This document shows positions 1 through 9,027 of a stretch of 64,000 nt of DNA, piece by piece. A program made the position numbers and the translations under genes. Under the pieces are notes generated by a model, which saw only the letters and a program-made list of their open reading frames with translations, did no database searches and was not told the DNA's origin. Where the stretch lies: positions 1 to 64,000 of the forward strand of contig JAQWSL010000100.1 of NCBI GenBank assembly GCA_029243225.1. The letters are read 5' to 3'. The first letter of the stretch is position 1; each line of letters starts with the position of its first letter. This DNA comes from Flavobacteriales bacterium. Its GTDB lineage: Bacteria; Bacteroidota; Bacteroidia; Flavobacteriales_D; Parvicellaceae.

Positions 1-75
1 TCTCCTAAAACATCAACAGAAACACACCGAAAATCCGGTGGTCCTAAAGCAAGAATTGAAATTGAAGTATTGTAA
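1..75 (+). CDS. C-terminal end of an unidentified protein (partial)
   Basis: From base 1 a plus-strand frame is open for 24 codons and ends at TAA (73-75). The C-terminus reads ...SGGPKARIEIEVL. The rest of the gene lies outside the window, so the family cannot be assigned and I do not recognise the tail. The codon composition looks coding-like, and it would converge on the M16 operon ending at 249. The 173 bases between (76-248) hold no gene, hairpin or promoter that I can support. Confidence 0.45.
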   Translation, partial: SPKTSTETHRKSGGPKARIEIEVL

Positions 76-248
76 CTCTTTTTATCTAAGTAAGTTGTTG
101 CAAAATTTAAACATTCTATTGAATTAGATTTACCAACAAAATATATAAAAATAAATTCAAGAGATGTTACAAACAATTTCATATTTGGAAGTAATCTAAA
201 CAAATATAAATGCAATCTAAACAATCTTTGATTAAACGTGTAAACTTT

Positions 249-1532
249 TTAATTGTTGCTTTTAGGCCCAACTACAACTTCTGAAAAAGAATCGACAGAA
301 AAATACTTTACAGCACATTGCAATAAATCATCAGATGTGATTTCTTGAATAACTGCATTAAATTTTTCCAAGTAAGCTAACTTTTCTCCTTTATGGCTTA
401 GCAACTTATACTGTTCTGCAATTAAAAATGGTCCATCAACTGTTCTCATTAAACTTCCAGAAATGTAATTCTTTACAAGAATTAATTCCTCATTATCTAC
501 CAATTGATTAGACAATCTATCTATTTCGCTGTAAATCTCTTTAACAGCAATTGAAGTTGATTCTCCTTTCACTGTAGTTGATATTACAACAAAAGATGCA
601 GCATCATAATTTATAAAAGATGAATTAATTCCATAAGTCAACCCCTTTTCTTCTCTTAAATTAGACATTAATCTTGAACCAAAATAACCACCAAGAATAG
701 TGTTTAGTAATTTTAGCTTAAAATAATCGACAGAACCGTACTTTACAGGAACAATCTTTCCAATTCTAATTGCAGACTGTAACGCATTTGTTTTTGTAAC
801 AAATAATTTGAATATTTCACTTTTATCAATAGAAGGAATATTTTTTTTAACAGACCCTCCTTTCCATAACCCTAAATGATTATTCAATGAATTGTACAGA
901 GATGAATTATCAAATTTACCAGAAACTACAACAGAAACATCCTCTGGGTTGTAAAAACTTTTAAAGTACAATTGTAATTGCTTAGATGAAATGTTTTCAA
1001 AATCAGAAAAAGAAATGACATCTCCATATAGGTGATCTTTAAAAAGATACTGGTTAAAAGTTTTAAGACATACATACTCAACTTTCTCAAGCTCAGATTT
1101 CAATTTTTGTAAGGAATTAGACAAAAAGATATCAATATCATTTTGAGGGTATACCAAATTAAATAATGCATCAAACAAAATATTTAGAACATCATCAATG
1201 TGCTCTGTTAAAGAATATATAGAAATTGAAGCAATATCCTTGTTAATACTTGTTTCTAAAAAGGCACCATAAAAATCTAATTTTTCAGCAATCTCACCAG
1301 AACCAAAAGAGGAAGATGCGGTTCCAAAAAGTTCTGAAACTGCAGTAGGAATAATAATGTTACTTGATTGAGTAAGTCCATTATCAAAAATAAGTTCAAC
1401 ATGAATTAAATCTTGAGATCCTAAATTAAAAAATGCAACTTCAATTCCGTTATCTAAAGGTATTATTTCAGGCTCCTTTATTTTTTTTAACTCAAGAGCT
1501 TTTGTTGGTGGAGAGACCTTTCTTTTAAGCAT
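249..1532 (-). CDS. M16 family peptidase-like subunit, non-catalytic
   Basis: A 427-aa protein with the fold signature of M16B (pitrilysin/processing peptidase) family members, but without the zinc-binding HxxEH motif: the corresponding N-terminal region (about residues 60-90) has only SELFGTASS-like sequence. It keeps the C-terminal-half signature LREEKGLTYG (about residues 291-300), whose Arg and Tyr bind substrate carbonyls in two-chain M16B enzymes. ATG start; it overlaps the upstream catalytic partner (1525-2769) by 8 bp, so the two are probably co-translated. No signal peptide is visible. The inferred role is substrate-binding subunit of a heterodimeric metallopeptidase. Family call is firm, partnership inferred. 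Confidence 0.85.
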   Translation of the reverse strand: MLKRKVSPPTKALELKKIKEPEIIPLDNGIEVAFFNLGSQDLIHVELIFDNGLTQSSNIIIPTAVSELFGTASSSFGSGEIAEKLDFYGAFLETSINKDIASISIYSLTEHIDDVLNILFDALFNLVYPQNDIDIFLSNSLQKLKSELEKVEYVCLKTFNQYLFKDHLYGDVISFSDFENISSKQLQLYFKSFYNPEDVSVVVSGKFDNSSLYNSLNNHLGLWKGGSVKKNIPSIDKSEIFKLFVTKTNALQSAIRIGKIVPVKYGSVDYFKLKLLNTILGGYFGSRLMSNLREEKGLTYGINSSFINYDAASFVVISTTVKGESTSIAVKEIYSEIDRLSNQLVDNEELILVKNYISGSLMRTVDGPFLIAEQYKLLSHKGEKLAYLEKFNAVIQEITSDDLLQCAVKYFSVDSFSEVVVGPKSNN

Positions 1533-2769
1533 CTTTAGCAGATTTATAGTATAAAATATTTGAATTGTTTTCTGAAAATAATTTCTCTGCTACACGTTTA
1601 ATAGCAGATGAACTAACATTTTCATATTTTAAAAATTCGTTGTTTATTCCGCTAGAAGAGTCAAAAAGTTCATAATATGCTAAGCTCATTGCTTTGTTTA
1701 AATTAGACATCTCTTGAAATGTTAAAGAAGATTTAATTTTATTTTTATTTTTCTGAAGCTCTCTTTCTCCTATTAGTTCAGAAGCAAACAAATCTAATTC
1801 AGCTCTAATTAAATCATATGCAGCTTCTAAACTTGTTCCTTTTACAGGCTTACCTGCAATTACAAAAAGACCATTATCTAAACTGCCCATAATAAATGCA
1901 GAAAGCTCAATAAACTTAGGATTATCTCTAATTAATTTTTTATAAAATCTACCTGATTTTCCTCTAGATAAAATATCAGAAATTAAATCAGCTACATGAT
2001 AATCTTCACCCATTCTATTATCCATATGAAAAGCGATATATAAAGCATCATTTGGAACGTTTCGTTCAACACGAAGCTCTCTCTTTTCAAGTTGAACAGG
2101 TTCTGGACTTAAACACCTTGTGTATTCATTTCTATCTTCAATAGAACTAAACCATTTATTAGAAAATTCTTGAATTTTCTCAAATTCTAAATCTGCAGCA
2201 ATTGATAAAATTGAATTTCTTGGTGTATAATGTTTAAAGAAGAAAGCTTTAACATCATCAATTTTAGCATCTTCTATGTGCTGTATTTTCTCACCGATAG
2301 TAGCCCATTTGTATGGATGAATTTTATAACAAAGAGGTCTTAGCAGTAACCAAACATCACCATAAGGTTGATTAAGGTAACGCTGTTTAAACTCTTCAAT
2401 AACTACCTTACGCTGAACATCAAGACTGTTTTGATTAAAATCCAATAAGTTTAACCGATCCGATTCTAACCAAAATGCAGTTTCTAAATTCAAAGAGGGT
2501 AAAGTCATGTAATAATTGGTAATGTCATTTGAAGTGAATGCATTACTTTGACCACCTGCCATTTGTAGTGGCCCATCAAAATCCACAATGTTTGATGATC
2601 CACCAAACATAAGGTGCTCAAATAAATGCGCAAAGCCAGTCTTTTTGGGGTTTTCATCTCTTGCACCAACATCGTACAACATGTTAAAAGCGGCTACAGG
2701 ACTAGATTCATCTCTATGGTAAACAACCCTTAAACCATTAGAAAGTTTAAATTTCTTTGATTGAATCAT
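1525..2769 (-). CDS. M16 family zinc metallopeptidase, catalytic subunit
   Basis: A 414-aa M16B peptidase. The inverted zinc motif HLFEH lies at residues 48-52 and the third metal ligand is a Glu about 76 residues later (E125/E126 in VVIEEFKQR), the normal M16 spacing. The length is half that of a fused pitrilysin, so it should work as a dimer, most simply with the neighbouring non-catalytic chain that carries the R/Y motif. No signal peptide is evident, so a cytoplasmic role or a non-classical route is possible. ATG start; ATGA-type overlap with the upstream flavoprotein gene (stop 2766-2768) suggests an operon driven from upstream of 3719. The natural substrate is unknown. Confidence 0.9.
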   Translation of the reverse strand: MIQSKKFKLSNGLRVVYHRDESSPVAAFNMLYDVGARDENPKKTGFAHLFEHLMFGGSSNIVDFDGPLQMAGGQSNAFTSNDITNYYMTLPSLNLETAFWLESDRLNLLDFNQNSLDVQRKVVIEEFKQRYLNQPYGDVWLLLRPLCYKIHPYKWATIGEKIQHIEDAKIDDVKAFFFKHYTPRNSILSIAADLEFEKIQEFSNKWFSSIEDRNEYTRCLSPEPVQLEKRELRVERNVPNDALYIAFHMDNRMGEDYHVADLISDILSRGKSGRFYKKLIRDNPKFIELSAFIMGSLDNGLFVIAGKPVKGTSLEAAYDLIRAELDLFASELIGERELQKNKNKIKSSLTFQEMSNLNKAMSLAYYELFDSSSGINNEFLKYENVSSSAIKRVAEKLFSENNSNILYYKSAKDA

Positions 2770-3719
2770 TTAAAATTAAATTTATCTGAATTAATTCCTT
2801 CTTTTGCTTTGTTAAATTCGAGAATAACATCAGCGACTATTTCACTTGCTGGTTTTACTTTATTCATTTGAGAAGATACTTGTCCTATTTCCAACTCTCC
2901 TTCCTCTAGATCACCTTCAAACATTCCTTTTTTAGCTCTTCCCCTTCCAAGTAGTTCTTTCAGTTCATTATTACTACCACCTTTTTCATACAAAGAAGCA
3001 ATTTTTGTATAAAATTGATTTTTTATTAATCTAACAGGTGTAATCTCTTTCAAAGTAAGGTGAGTATCGCCTTCTTTTGTTTCAATAACCTTATTCTTAA
3101 AATCCTGATGAGCTGATGATTCTTCAGAAACAACAAACCGAGTACCCATTTGAACTCCTTCGGCACCTAAAATCATTGCTGAAAGCATTGCTCTACCATC
3201 ACCAATTCCACCAGCTGCTATTATAGGAATATCTAGAGAACTAGAAACTTCGGGTATTAAACAAAAGGTAGTAGTTTCATCTTTTCCGTTATGACCACCT
3301 GCTTCAAAACCCTCAGCAACAACTGCATCTACACCAGCAGCTTGAGATTTTAATGCAAATTTCAAACTCGAAACGACATGAACAACAATAATTCCTTCGT
3401 TTTTCAAAATACTGGTCCATTTTTTTGGGCTTCCGGCAGAAGTGAAAACAATTGGCACCTTATATTTAATAATTGTTTTAACATGCTTATCAATATCTGG
3501 ATACAACAAGGGTAAATTAACAGCAAATGGATGGCTTGTTGCAGCTTTACATTTAATGATGTGATTTTCTAGAATATCAGGATACATAGAACCTGAACCA
3601 ATAATTCCTAAACCACCCGAATTACTAACAGCACTTGCCAATTCCCAGCCAGAACACCAAATCATTCCTGCTTGAATAATCGGATATTTTATACTAAATA
3701 ATTTTGTAACTCTATTCAT
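2766..3719 (-). CDS. Nitronate monooxygenase / FabK-like FMN flavoprotein
   Basis: A 317-aa TIM-barrel flavoprotein of the 2-nitropropane dioxygenase/FabK group. The N-terminus has the family signature YPIIQAGM, followed by SNSGGLGIIG; EAGGHNG carries the His typical of class I enzymes; and AAGGIGDGRAMLSAMILGAEGVQMGTRF-type sequence, read in shorter pieces (AAGGIGDGR, GAEGVQMGTRF), is the FMN phosphate-binding region. The C-terminal GMFEGDLEEGELEIGQ-like segment also occurs in FabK enoyl-ACP reductases, so the substrate (nitronate or enoyl-ACP) is undecided. First gene of the three-gene minus operon with the M16 pair; a TAATTTTG box lies 14 bases upstream of the ATG. Confidence 0.82.
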   Translation of the reverse strand: MNRVTKLFSIKYPIIQAGMIWCSGWELASAVSNSGGLGIIGSGSMYPDILENHIIKCKAATSHPFAVNLPLLYPDIDKHVKTIIKYKVPIVFTSAGSPKKWTSILKNEGIIVVHVVSSLKFALKSQAAGVDAVVAEGFEAGGHNGKDETTTFCLIPEVSSSLDIPIIAAGGIGDGRAMLSAMILGAEGVQMGTRFVVSEESSAHQDFKNKVIETKEGDTHLTLKEITPVRLIKNQFYTKIASLYEKGGSNNELKELLGRGRAKKGMFEGDLEEGELEIGQVSSQMNKVKPASEIVADVILEFNKAKEGINSDKFNFK

Positions 3720-3732
3720 TCTAATTTTTAAT

Positions 3733-3740
3733 CAAAATTA
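3733..3740 (-). promoter_or_regulatory. Putative -7 promoter box (TAATTTTG) of the FMN/M16 operon
   Basis: On the minus strand TAATTTTG matches the Bacteroidota sigma-A -7 consensus TAnnTTTG and lies 14 bases upstream of the ATG at 3719, giving a leader of about 10 nt. No clear -33 TTG partner is visible. Confidence 0.5.
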
Positions 3741-3827
3741 ATGAAATAAATACTCCTTGTTACGAATATTAATTGAAGATATTTAATTGATTTTATTAAG
3801 TAAATGTAAAGTAGAAAGTCATTTTAT

Positions 3828-3835
3828 TATCTTTG
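3828..3835 (+). promoter_or_regulatory. Putative -7 promoter box (TATCTTTG) abutting the DUF6089 start
   Basis: TATCTTTG fits TAnnTTTG exactly and ends only 2 bases before the first of two adjacent ATG codons (3838 and 3841). If used, transcription would start at or within the start codon, implying a leaderless or near-leaderless mRNA. Confidence 0.45.
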
Positions 3836-3837
3836 TG

Positions 3838-4761
3838 ATGATGAAAAGTGTTTTTCCTCATATAACTGCATTACTTTTGTTGTGCTTTTTCTCAACACCG
3901 TTCTATTCACAATACAATTGGGATATTGGGATTAAAGCTGGAGCATCTAATTACCTTGGTGAAATTGGTGGTAAAGAAAAAGCAAGAAGAAATTTCATTT
4001 TAGATTTAAAACCAAAATCTACAAGCTATGTTTTTGGAGGATTTGCACGCTACAAATTTGATGATCGTTGGTCTATTAACAACAGTATAACTTATGGACA
4101 AATAAGAGGAGATGATGCACTATCGACCAATGAACCTAGAGTTTGGAGAAATTTAAGATTTAAAAATAATATTATCGAACTTTCATCTAGAGCAGAATTC
4201 AATTTTTTTGTTGAACCTGATTTAGGTGGCAGAGGTAGGTATGATAAAGAATTCAAATCCTATATACACGCTGGTTTATCATGCTTTTACCATAACCCCA
4301 AGGGAAGTGCAGATGGTAATAGTTGGCATTCATTAAGGCCCTTACAGACAGAGGGTGTAAATTACAAGAGATTTGGAATTGGACTACCTGTAGGTATTGG
4401 TGGAGTTTTCACATTTAACAGAAACCATAGAATTGGTTTTGACCTGAGCTGGACAACTACATTTACTGATTATTTAGATGACATTTCAACAGTTTATAAC
4501 GACCCAACCAACATGTCTGATTTAGGAGCTTCTCTAGCTAACCAGTCTTCAGGTATTGTACCTGAAAACGAAAGCCTGAACTTTGTAGCTGGGGAAAAAA
4601 GAGGTGACCCTACTCATGATGATTCATACATCTACACCACTATAAGCTACAGTTACTTTTTACAATCTAGAAATAAATATTACAAAAAATCTCGTTCTAA
4701 ATTTAGAGGCAACAGAAGAGGTTCTCGTTCTAGAATACGAAGAGTTAGAGCTAAATTCTAA
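3838..4761 (+). CDS. DUF6089-type outer-membrane beta-barrel protein
   Basis: A protein of 306-307 aa. The ATG pair at 3838/3841 is preferred over an upstream TTG at 3787 because it puts a classic signal peptide (MKSVFPHITALLLLCFFSTP, cleaved near FYSQ) at the N-terminus. The mature part starts with YNWDIGIKAGASNYLGEIGG, the opening of the Bacteroidota DUF6089 barrel family, followed by alternating beta-strand-like segments. The last 30 residues are very basic (many Arg/Lys) yet end in Phe, as barrel proteins often do. The 3' end overlaps the convergent GT2 gene by 11 bp. Function within the family is unknown; an outer-membrane location is inferred. Confidence 0.82.
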   Translation: MMKSVFPHITALLLLCFFSTPFYSQYNWDIGIKAGASNYLGEIGGKEKARRNFILDLKPKSTSYVFGGFARYKFDDRWSINNSITYGQIRGDDALSTNEPRVWRNLRFKNNIIELSSRAEFNFFVEPDLGGRGRYDKEFKSYIHAGLSCFYHNPKGSADGNSWHSLRPLQTEGVNYKRFGIGLPVGIGGVFTFNRNHRIGFDLSWTTTFTDYLDDISTVYNDPTNMSDLGASLANQSSGIVPENESLNFVAGEKRGDPTHDDSYIYTTISYSYFLQSRNKYYKKSRSKFRGNRRGSRSRIRRVRAKF

Positions 4762-5491
4762 ATTGTGTTATTTTCCTTAATGGTTTAAGTAAAAACGTAA
4801 ATAAACTTGGATTTAAATTATTTATTTTCCAAGCTAATCTATCTTCTCGATTTGCTTTCAATCTATTTGTAAAAGATAAATTACTGACTCCACCTAATCT
4901 CATTTTTACAACAACTCCGTTAAAATATTCTACTTTGATTTTATTTTTATGAATAAACCTTAACATGAGCTCATAATCTGCAGCAGATTTTAAACTCGTA
5001 TTGTATAGCCCATATTTTTGATAACACATTTTTTTAACAAAAAAAGTTGGATGTGGAGGCATCCAACCATTCAAAAATGATCCAATTTTATATTTTCCTG
5101 ATTTCCAATGTCTTTTTATATGATTTAAATTATTCTGTTGTACATAAACTAAATCTGCATAAACAGCATCACTATTTTTTAATGATTTAACAATATTACT
5201 TATCACAGAACTATTTTCATATACATCATCTGAATTCAATATCCCAATTACATCTCCTTTAGAAGCTTTAACTCCCTTATTCATAGCGTCATATATTCCA
5301 TTATCAGGTTCAGATAAAAAATATTGGATATCTGCTTTATATCTATTAACAATTTCTATTGTTTTATCAGAAGAATCACCATCTATTATAATGTATTCAA
5401 TATCATTATAATCTTGACTTAAAACCGATTGAATAGTGTCTTCAATTGTTTGAGCACTATTAAATGAAACGGTAATAATGCTAATTTTCAT
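4751..5491 (-). CDS. Family 2 glycosyltransferase (WcaA-type)
   Basis: A 246-aa GT-A glycosyltransferase. The N-terminus ISIITVSFNSAQTIEDTIQS and IIIDGDSSDKT form the nucleotide-sugar binding fold, and GILNSDDVYEN carries the metal-binding DD pair. It lacks membrane segments, so it should act on lipid-linked glycan at the cytoplasmic face. It is the last gene of the long minus-strand polysaccharide locus: its start overlaps the end of the acetyltransferase gene by 11 bp and its end overlaps the convergent DUF6089 gene. ATG start. The sugar transferred cannot be told from sequence. Confidence 0.88.
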   Translation of the reverse strand: MKISIITVSFNSAQTIEDTIQSVLSQDYNDIEYIIIDGDSSDKTIEIVNRYKADIQYFLSEPDNGIYDAMNKGVKASKGDVIGILNSDDVYENSSVISNIVKSLKNSDAVYADLVYVQQNNLNHIKRHWKSGKYKIGSFLNGWMPPHPTFFVKKMCYQKYGLYNTSLKSAADYELMLRFIHKNKIKVEYFNGVVVKMRLGGVSNLSFTNRLKANREDRLAWKINNLNPSLFTFLLKPLRKITQFRI

Positions 5492-6029
5492 TTTCGTATA
5501 TTCTTTTGCGAGTAAATTTTGCTGGATTACCTTGATATATTGAGAATGATTCTAAATCTTTTGTAGCAACAGACCCAACAGATAAAACAGCACTTTTATA
5601 ACAAGTAACTCCTGGGCAAACAATAGACTTTGCCCCAATCCAAACACCATCTTCAATCTTAATGTTCTCTATAATTAGATCGAAAGAGTTTCTCTTGTAA
5701 TTATGATTACCAGTAAAAAGATAAACCCCTTGTGAAATACAGACATTATTTCCAATTGTAATTTCCCCTAAACTATCCAACCATACTTCTTCACCTATCC
5801 AAACATTATTACCAATTGAGATATTCCAGGGATATTTAATATTTACTTTGGGTTTAATAACTATATGTCTACCCAATTTAGCTCCAAATAATTTAAGAAA
5901 AATAACTTTAATAGAACTAAAAGGAAACCAATATCCATTAAAAAAAGTAAAATTAATAAAATACCATAGTAATCTTTTCACGGGATTACCAGGCTTGTAC
6001 CATTCATTATTAAAAGATTCTAATTTCAT
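5481..6029 (-). CDS. WcaF/LbetaH-type O-acetyltransferase
   Basis: A 182-aa left-handed beta-helix acyltransferase: hexapeptide repeats run through IGNNVWIGEEVWLDSLGEI, ITIGNNVCISQGVYL and DGVWIGAKSIVCPGV, and the TGNHNYK segment supplies the catalytic His typical of maltose/galactoside and colanic-acid (WcaF) O-acetyltransferases. It probably uses acetyl-CoA to decorate a sugar of the surface polysaccharide. ATG start; it lies 1 bp downstream of the GT4 gene and overlaps the GT2 gene, so it is part of the operon. Family assignment is solid, acceptor unknown. Confidence 0.86.
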   Translation of the reverse strand: MKLESFNNEWYKPGNPVKRLLWYFINFTFFNGYWFPFSSIKVIFLKLFGAKLGRHIVIKPKVNIKYPWNISIGNNVWIGEEVWLDSLGEITIGNNVCISQGVYLFTGNHNYKRNSFDLIIENIKIEDGVWIGAKSIVCPGVTCYKSAVLSVGSVATKDLESFSIYQGNPAKFTRKRIYENEN

Positions 6030-7169
6030 TTAACTAAAAATTTCCCTGAATTTATCACTAAAAGTATCTAAATCTATTTTCTTTTTAAAATATTCAAAAG
6101 CTCCTTGCCTATATTTTAAAAACATTAGATTATTCATATCAATAAAAAATTGAATTTTTTCAATAAATTCAACATCATTTAATTCAAGACTAAAACCTGC
6201 ATAAGAATCTTCTAATTGCCTCCATGGAGTATGTTCACTAATAATAACTGGACAACTAAAAGAAAGAGCCTCAACGATACTATGACCATAATTTTCGTTA
6301 AGTGAAGAGCTTATAAAACAATGATGGCTATTAAAAAGCAAGTGAATATCAGAAGGTGACATTTCACCTAAATGTTCAACGGCAACATTGCTATTAAGCG
6401 AATTAATTTTATCTAGACATTTCTCCCAATATACTTTATCTTCAATAGGACCGGCTATTGTTAATAAAACATCACCCTTAACGTGATTAAGCAAACCTAT
6501 TAAAAAATCTATGTTCTTGATGGGTGATATCCTACAAACATAAATAAGCTTTAAAACACCTTTATTTTTATGTAAAAAACTATTTTGAGAATTCAACTGC
6601 TTTATAGCCAAGTTTGGCGCCACATATAAATTCAAATTCTTCCCAAAATTAGAAATCAATTGTTGTTTTTCAATTTCATTAGAAGCGATCCAACTTATAT
6701 TATCATAAAACTTAATAGTTGTAGCTAGAAACAGAAACACCTTTTTCTTTAAAGGTTTTATTTCTAATGACTTTTCTCCTAACATTCCTCTAGGTGAAAG
6801 ATAAATTTTAGGATTAAAAGAACTTAAACTCCTTATTGGTAATATGGCAAATGAGAAGGAAAAAAGACTATTTATATAAACAAAATCAGGGCTAATTTCT
6901 TTATATAATTTTTTATAATAAAGTCGTGTTAGATTGACTTTAGAAAGATAAATTACATGATATTTAGATTTTTCAATCCAATCATTAATAAGAACATTTT
7001 CATAAGGAACCTGATCCCCTAAATCCCTATCACTAGTTACAATGTAAAATTCAAATTCATCTGCTAAATGGTCAATTAAATTTGAAATCGACCTAATTGG
7101 TCCCCCAGCCTTATAACCTGGCAAAAACCAATCAATAAAAATTATTATTTTCTTTTTTCTAAATGTCAA
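6030..7169 (-). CDS. Family 4 glycosyltransferase
   Basis: A 379-aa GT-B glycosyltransferase: an N-terminal acceptor domain starting IIIFIDWFLPGYKAGGPIRS, a Rossmann donor domain with LIYVCRISPIKNIDFLI, and the retaining GT4 signature SLNENYGHSIVEALSFSCPV. The start is TTG (7167-7169): no ATG occurs in the first third and an in-frame TAA lies 24 bases upstream. It overlaps the AsnB gene by 11 bp, consistent with translational coupling. Inferred role is addition of one sugar to the lipid-linked repeat unit; donor and acceptor are unknown. Confidence 0.87.
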   Translation of the reverse strand: MTFRKKKIIIFIDWFLPGYKAGGPIRSISNLIDHLADEFEFYIVTSDRDLGDQVPYENVLINDWIEKSKYHVIYLSKVNLTRLYYKKLYKEISPDFVYINSLFSFSFAILPIRSLSSFNPKIYLSPRGMLGEKSLEIKPLKKKVFLFLATTIKFYDNISWIASNEIEKQQLISNFGKNLNLYVAPNLAIKQLNSQNSFLHKNKGVLKLIYVCRISPIKNIDFLIGLLNHVKGDVLLTIAGPIEDKVYWEKCLDKINSLNSNVAVEHLGEMSPSDIHLLFNSHHCFISSSLNENYGHSIVEALSFSCPVIISEHTPWRQLEDSYAGFSLELNDVEFIEKIQFFIDMNNLMFLKYRQGAFEYFKKKIDLDTFSDKFREIFS

Positions 7170-9027
7170 TTTTATTTTGATTAAGCCAATTACTTAAAAC
7201 AACCAAAGACCAAATTTTTGACCAAGATATTTTAGGACTATTACTTTGAAATTTATTATAGATTGAGTCTATTTCCTTATTATTAAGTAGATTTATTTTT
7301 TTCAGATAATCTAGCTGAGAGATATTAAAATCTTTTAATTCGTTTCTCATCCAATTATTCCAAGGAAGGACAAATCCCATTTTTGGACGATTTACAACTT
7401 CATTAGGGAGCATATTACCAATTGAACTAACTAAAAGATTCTTAGGTGATTTTCCAAATTTATAAGTGTCCTTTACACCATAAACATATTCAACCAACTG
7501 AGAGTCAAGCATTGGAACTCTTACTTCTAAAGAATGAGCCATACTCATCTGATCAGTATCCCTTAGTAAAACATGCTGCATATAAGTATTCATTTCTAAA
7601 TAAGAAACCTTACTTAAAAATGGCATTTTTGAATTCACTAGGTTCTCATTACCAAAAGTAAATGGATGTGTCTTGTTTAATTTAGTAAAACCAACTAATT
7701 TTTTTAAATCTTTTTCAGTAAATAAGTTTCTATAAATTGGGTAGTAATAGGTTAATTCTAAATATTTTTGATTAATTATTTCTGTAATTTTATCAGAAGA
7801 TATAGAGGGCTTTACAGCTCTTACAAGCAATCCAACGAATTTTCTAACACCAGGAGGAAAAGAAAATAGCCATTTTTTATCCAACAGATTAAATGCCCTA
7901 TGGAATATATCATAACCTGCAAACAATTCATCCCCACCTAAACCAGAAAGAGCCATAGAAACTCCAGCAGATTTTGCAGCCTTAGCTACAACATACGAAT
8001 TTGGACCATCAGCACTTGGGTGATCAAGTGATGACAAAGCATTAGGAATGTCATCTAAAAAGTTTTTTGGTGATAATTTTATAACCTGATGATCTGTAGA
8101 ATATTTATTAGCAACAATTTGAGCATATCTAGATTCATCAAACTGTTTATCCTCAAAAGAAACACAAAAAGTTTTAATCTGCTTACTACTTAAGCTTGCT
8201 GCTGCGGCAACAACAGCACTAGAATCAATACCTCCACTTAAAAAAGCCCCAAATGAAACATCTGAAAACAATCGTTTTTGGACAGCATTATTAAATAAAG
8301 CTTTAATATCCATTTGAACTTCTTCTAAAGATTGAGAGGAGGGTTTCTGGCTATATCTTGTTCTGATGTCCCAAAATGAATTTATTGAAAAATCATGTTC
8401 ATTAACTAGAAGGTAATTACCAGATGGTAATAACTTAACCCCTTCAACTATGGTATTGGGCCCATGCACTGTAGAATATTGTAAATAATCTTGAACTGAA
8501 GATGAATTCAATTTTCTGTCGACTAAATCACAATTTAACAAGCTTCTAATTTCAGAAGAAAAAACAATTGTATTGTTTTTTTCATAATAATACAACGGCT
8601 TTATCCCCATTTTATCTCTTGCTAGCAGTAATTGCTTTTTAGACTTATCCCATAACGCAAAAGCAAACATACCATCCAGTTTATCTAAAAAATTTACACC
8701 CCATTTTAAATATGCTGCAACTACAACTTCAGTATCAGAATTTGTTATAAAATGATATTCGTTCAATTCCTTTTTAAGCTCAAGAAAATTATATATTTCC
8801 CCGTTAAATGATAGAATAATTTCTTTGTTAGCACTTACAAAAGGTTGATGAGATCTAGAATCTAAATCAATTATTGAAAGACGAACGTGTCCTAAAATAA
8901 TATCATTGTCACAATAAAGCCCTTGATTATCTGGTCCTCTATGTGAAGAGGATTGATTCATTTTTAAAACCTGACTCTTAGAATCGTTATGAATTAAATG
9001 ATTATAAATGCCATTTATCCCGCACAT
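7159..9027 (-). CDS. asnB: AsnB-type glutamine-dependent amidotransferase (copy 1)
   Basis: A 622-aa class II amidotransferase of the asparagine synthase (glutamine-hydrolysing) family. The N-terminal nucleophile Cys2 (MCGINGIY), RGPD and FNGEIYNF define the glutaminase domain (about residues 1-210); the synthetase half has the PP-loop ATP site LSGGIDSSAVV and ALSGLGGDELFAGYD. Family members in polysaccharide loci amidate the carboxyl group of uronic acids rather than making asparagine; with three copies here, that role is more likely but is inferred. ATG start; overlaps the epimerase gene by 13 bp. All key residues are present. Confidence 0.9.
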   Translation of the reverse strand: MCGINGIYNHLIHNDSKSQVLKMNQSSSHRGPDNQGLYCDNDIILGHVRLSIIDLDSRSHQPFVSANKEIILSFNGEIYNFLELKKELNEYHFITNSDTEVVVAAYLKWGVNFLDKLDGMFAFALWDKSKKQLLLARDKMGIKPLYYYEKNNTIVFSSEIRSLLNCDLVDRKLNSSSVQDYLQYSTVHGPNTIVEGVKLLPSGNYLLVNEHDFSINSFWDIRTRYSQKPSSQSLEEVQMDIKALFNNAVQKRLFSDVSFGAFLSGGIDSSAVVAAAASLSSKQIKTFCVSFEDKQFDESRYAQIVANKYSTDHQVIKLSPKNFLDDIPNALSSLDHPSADGPNSYVVAKAAKSAGVSMALSGLGGDELFAGYDIFHRAFNLLDKKWLFSFPPGVRKFVGLLVRAVKPSISSDKITEIINQKYLELTYYYPIYRNLFTEKDLKKLVGFTKLNKTHPFTFGNENLVNSKMPFLSKVSYLEMNTYMQHVLLRDTDQMSMAHSLEVRVPMLDSQLVEYVYGVKDTYKFGKSPKNLLVSSIGNMLPNEVVNRPKMGFVLPWNNWMRNELKDFNISQLDYLKKINLLNNKEIDSIYNKFQSNSPKISWSKIWSLVVLSNWLNQNKIDI

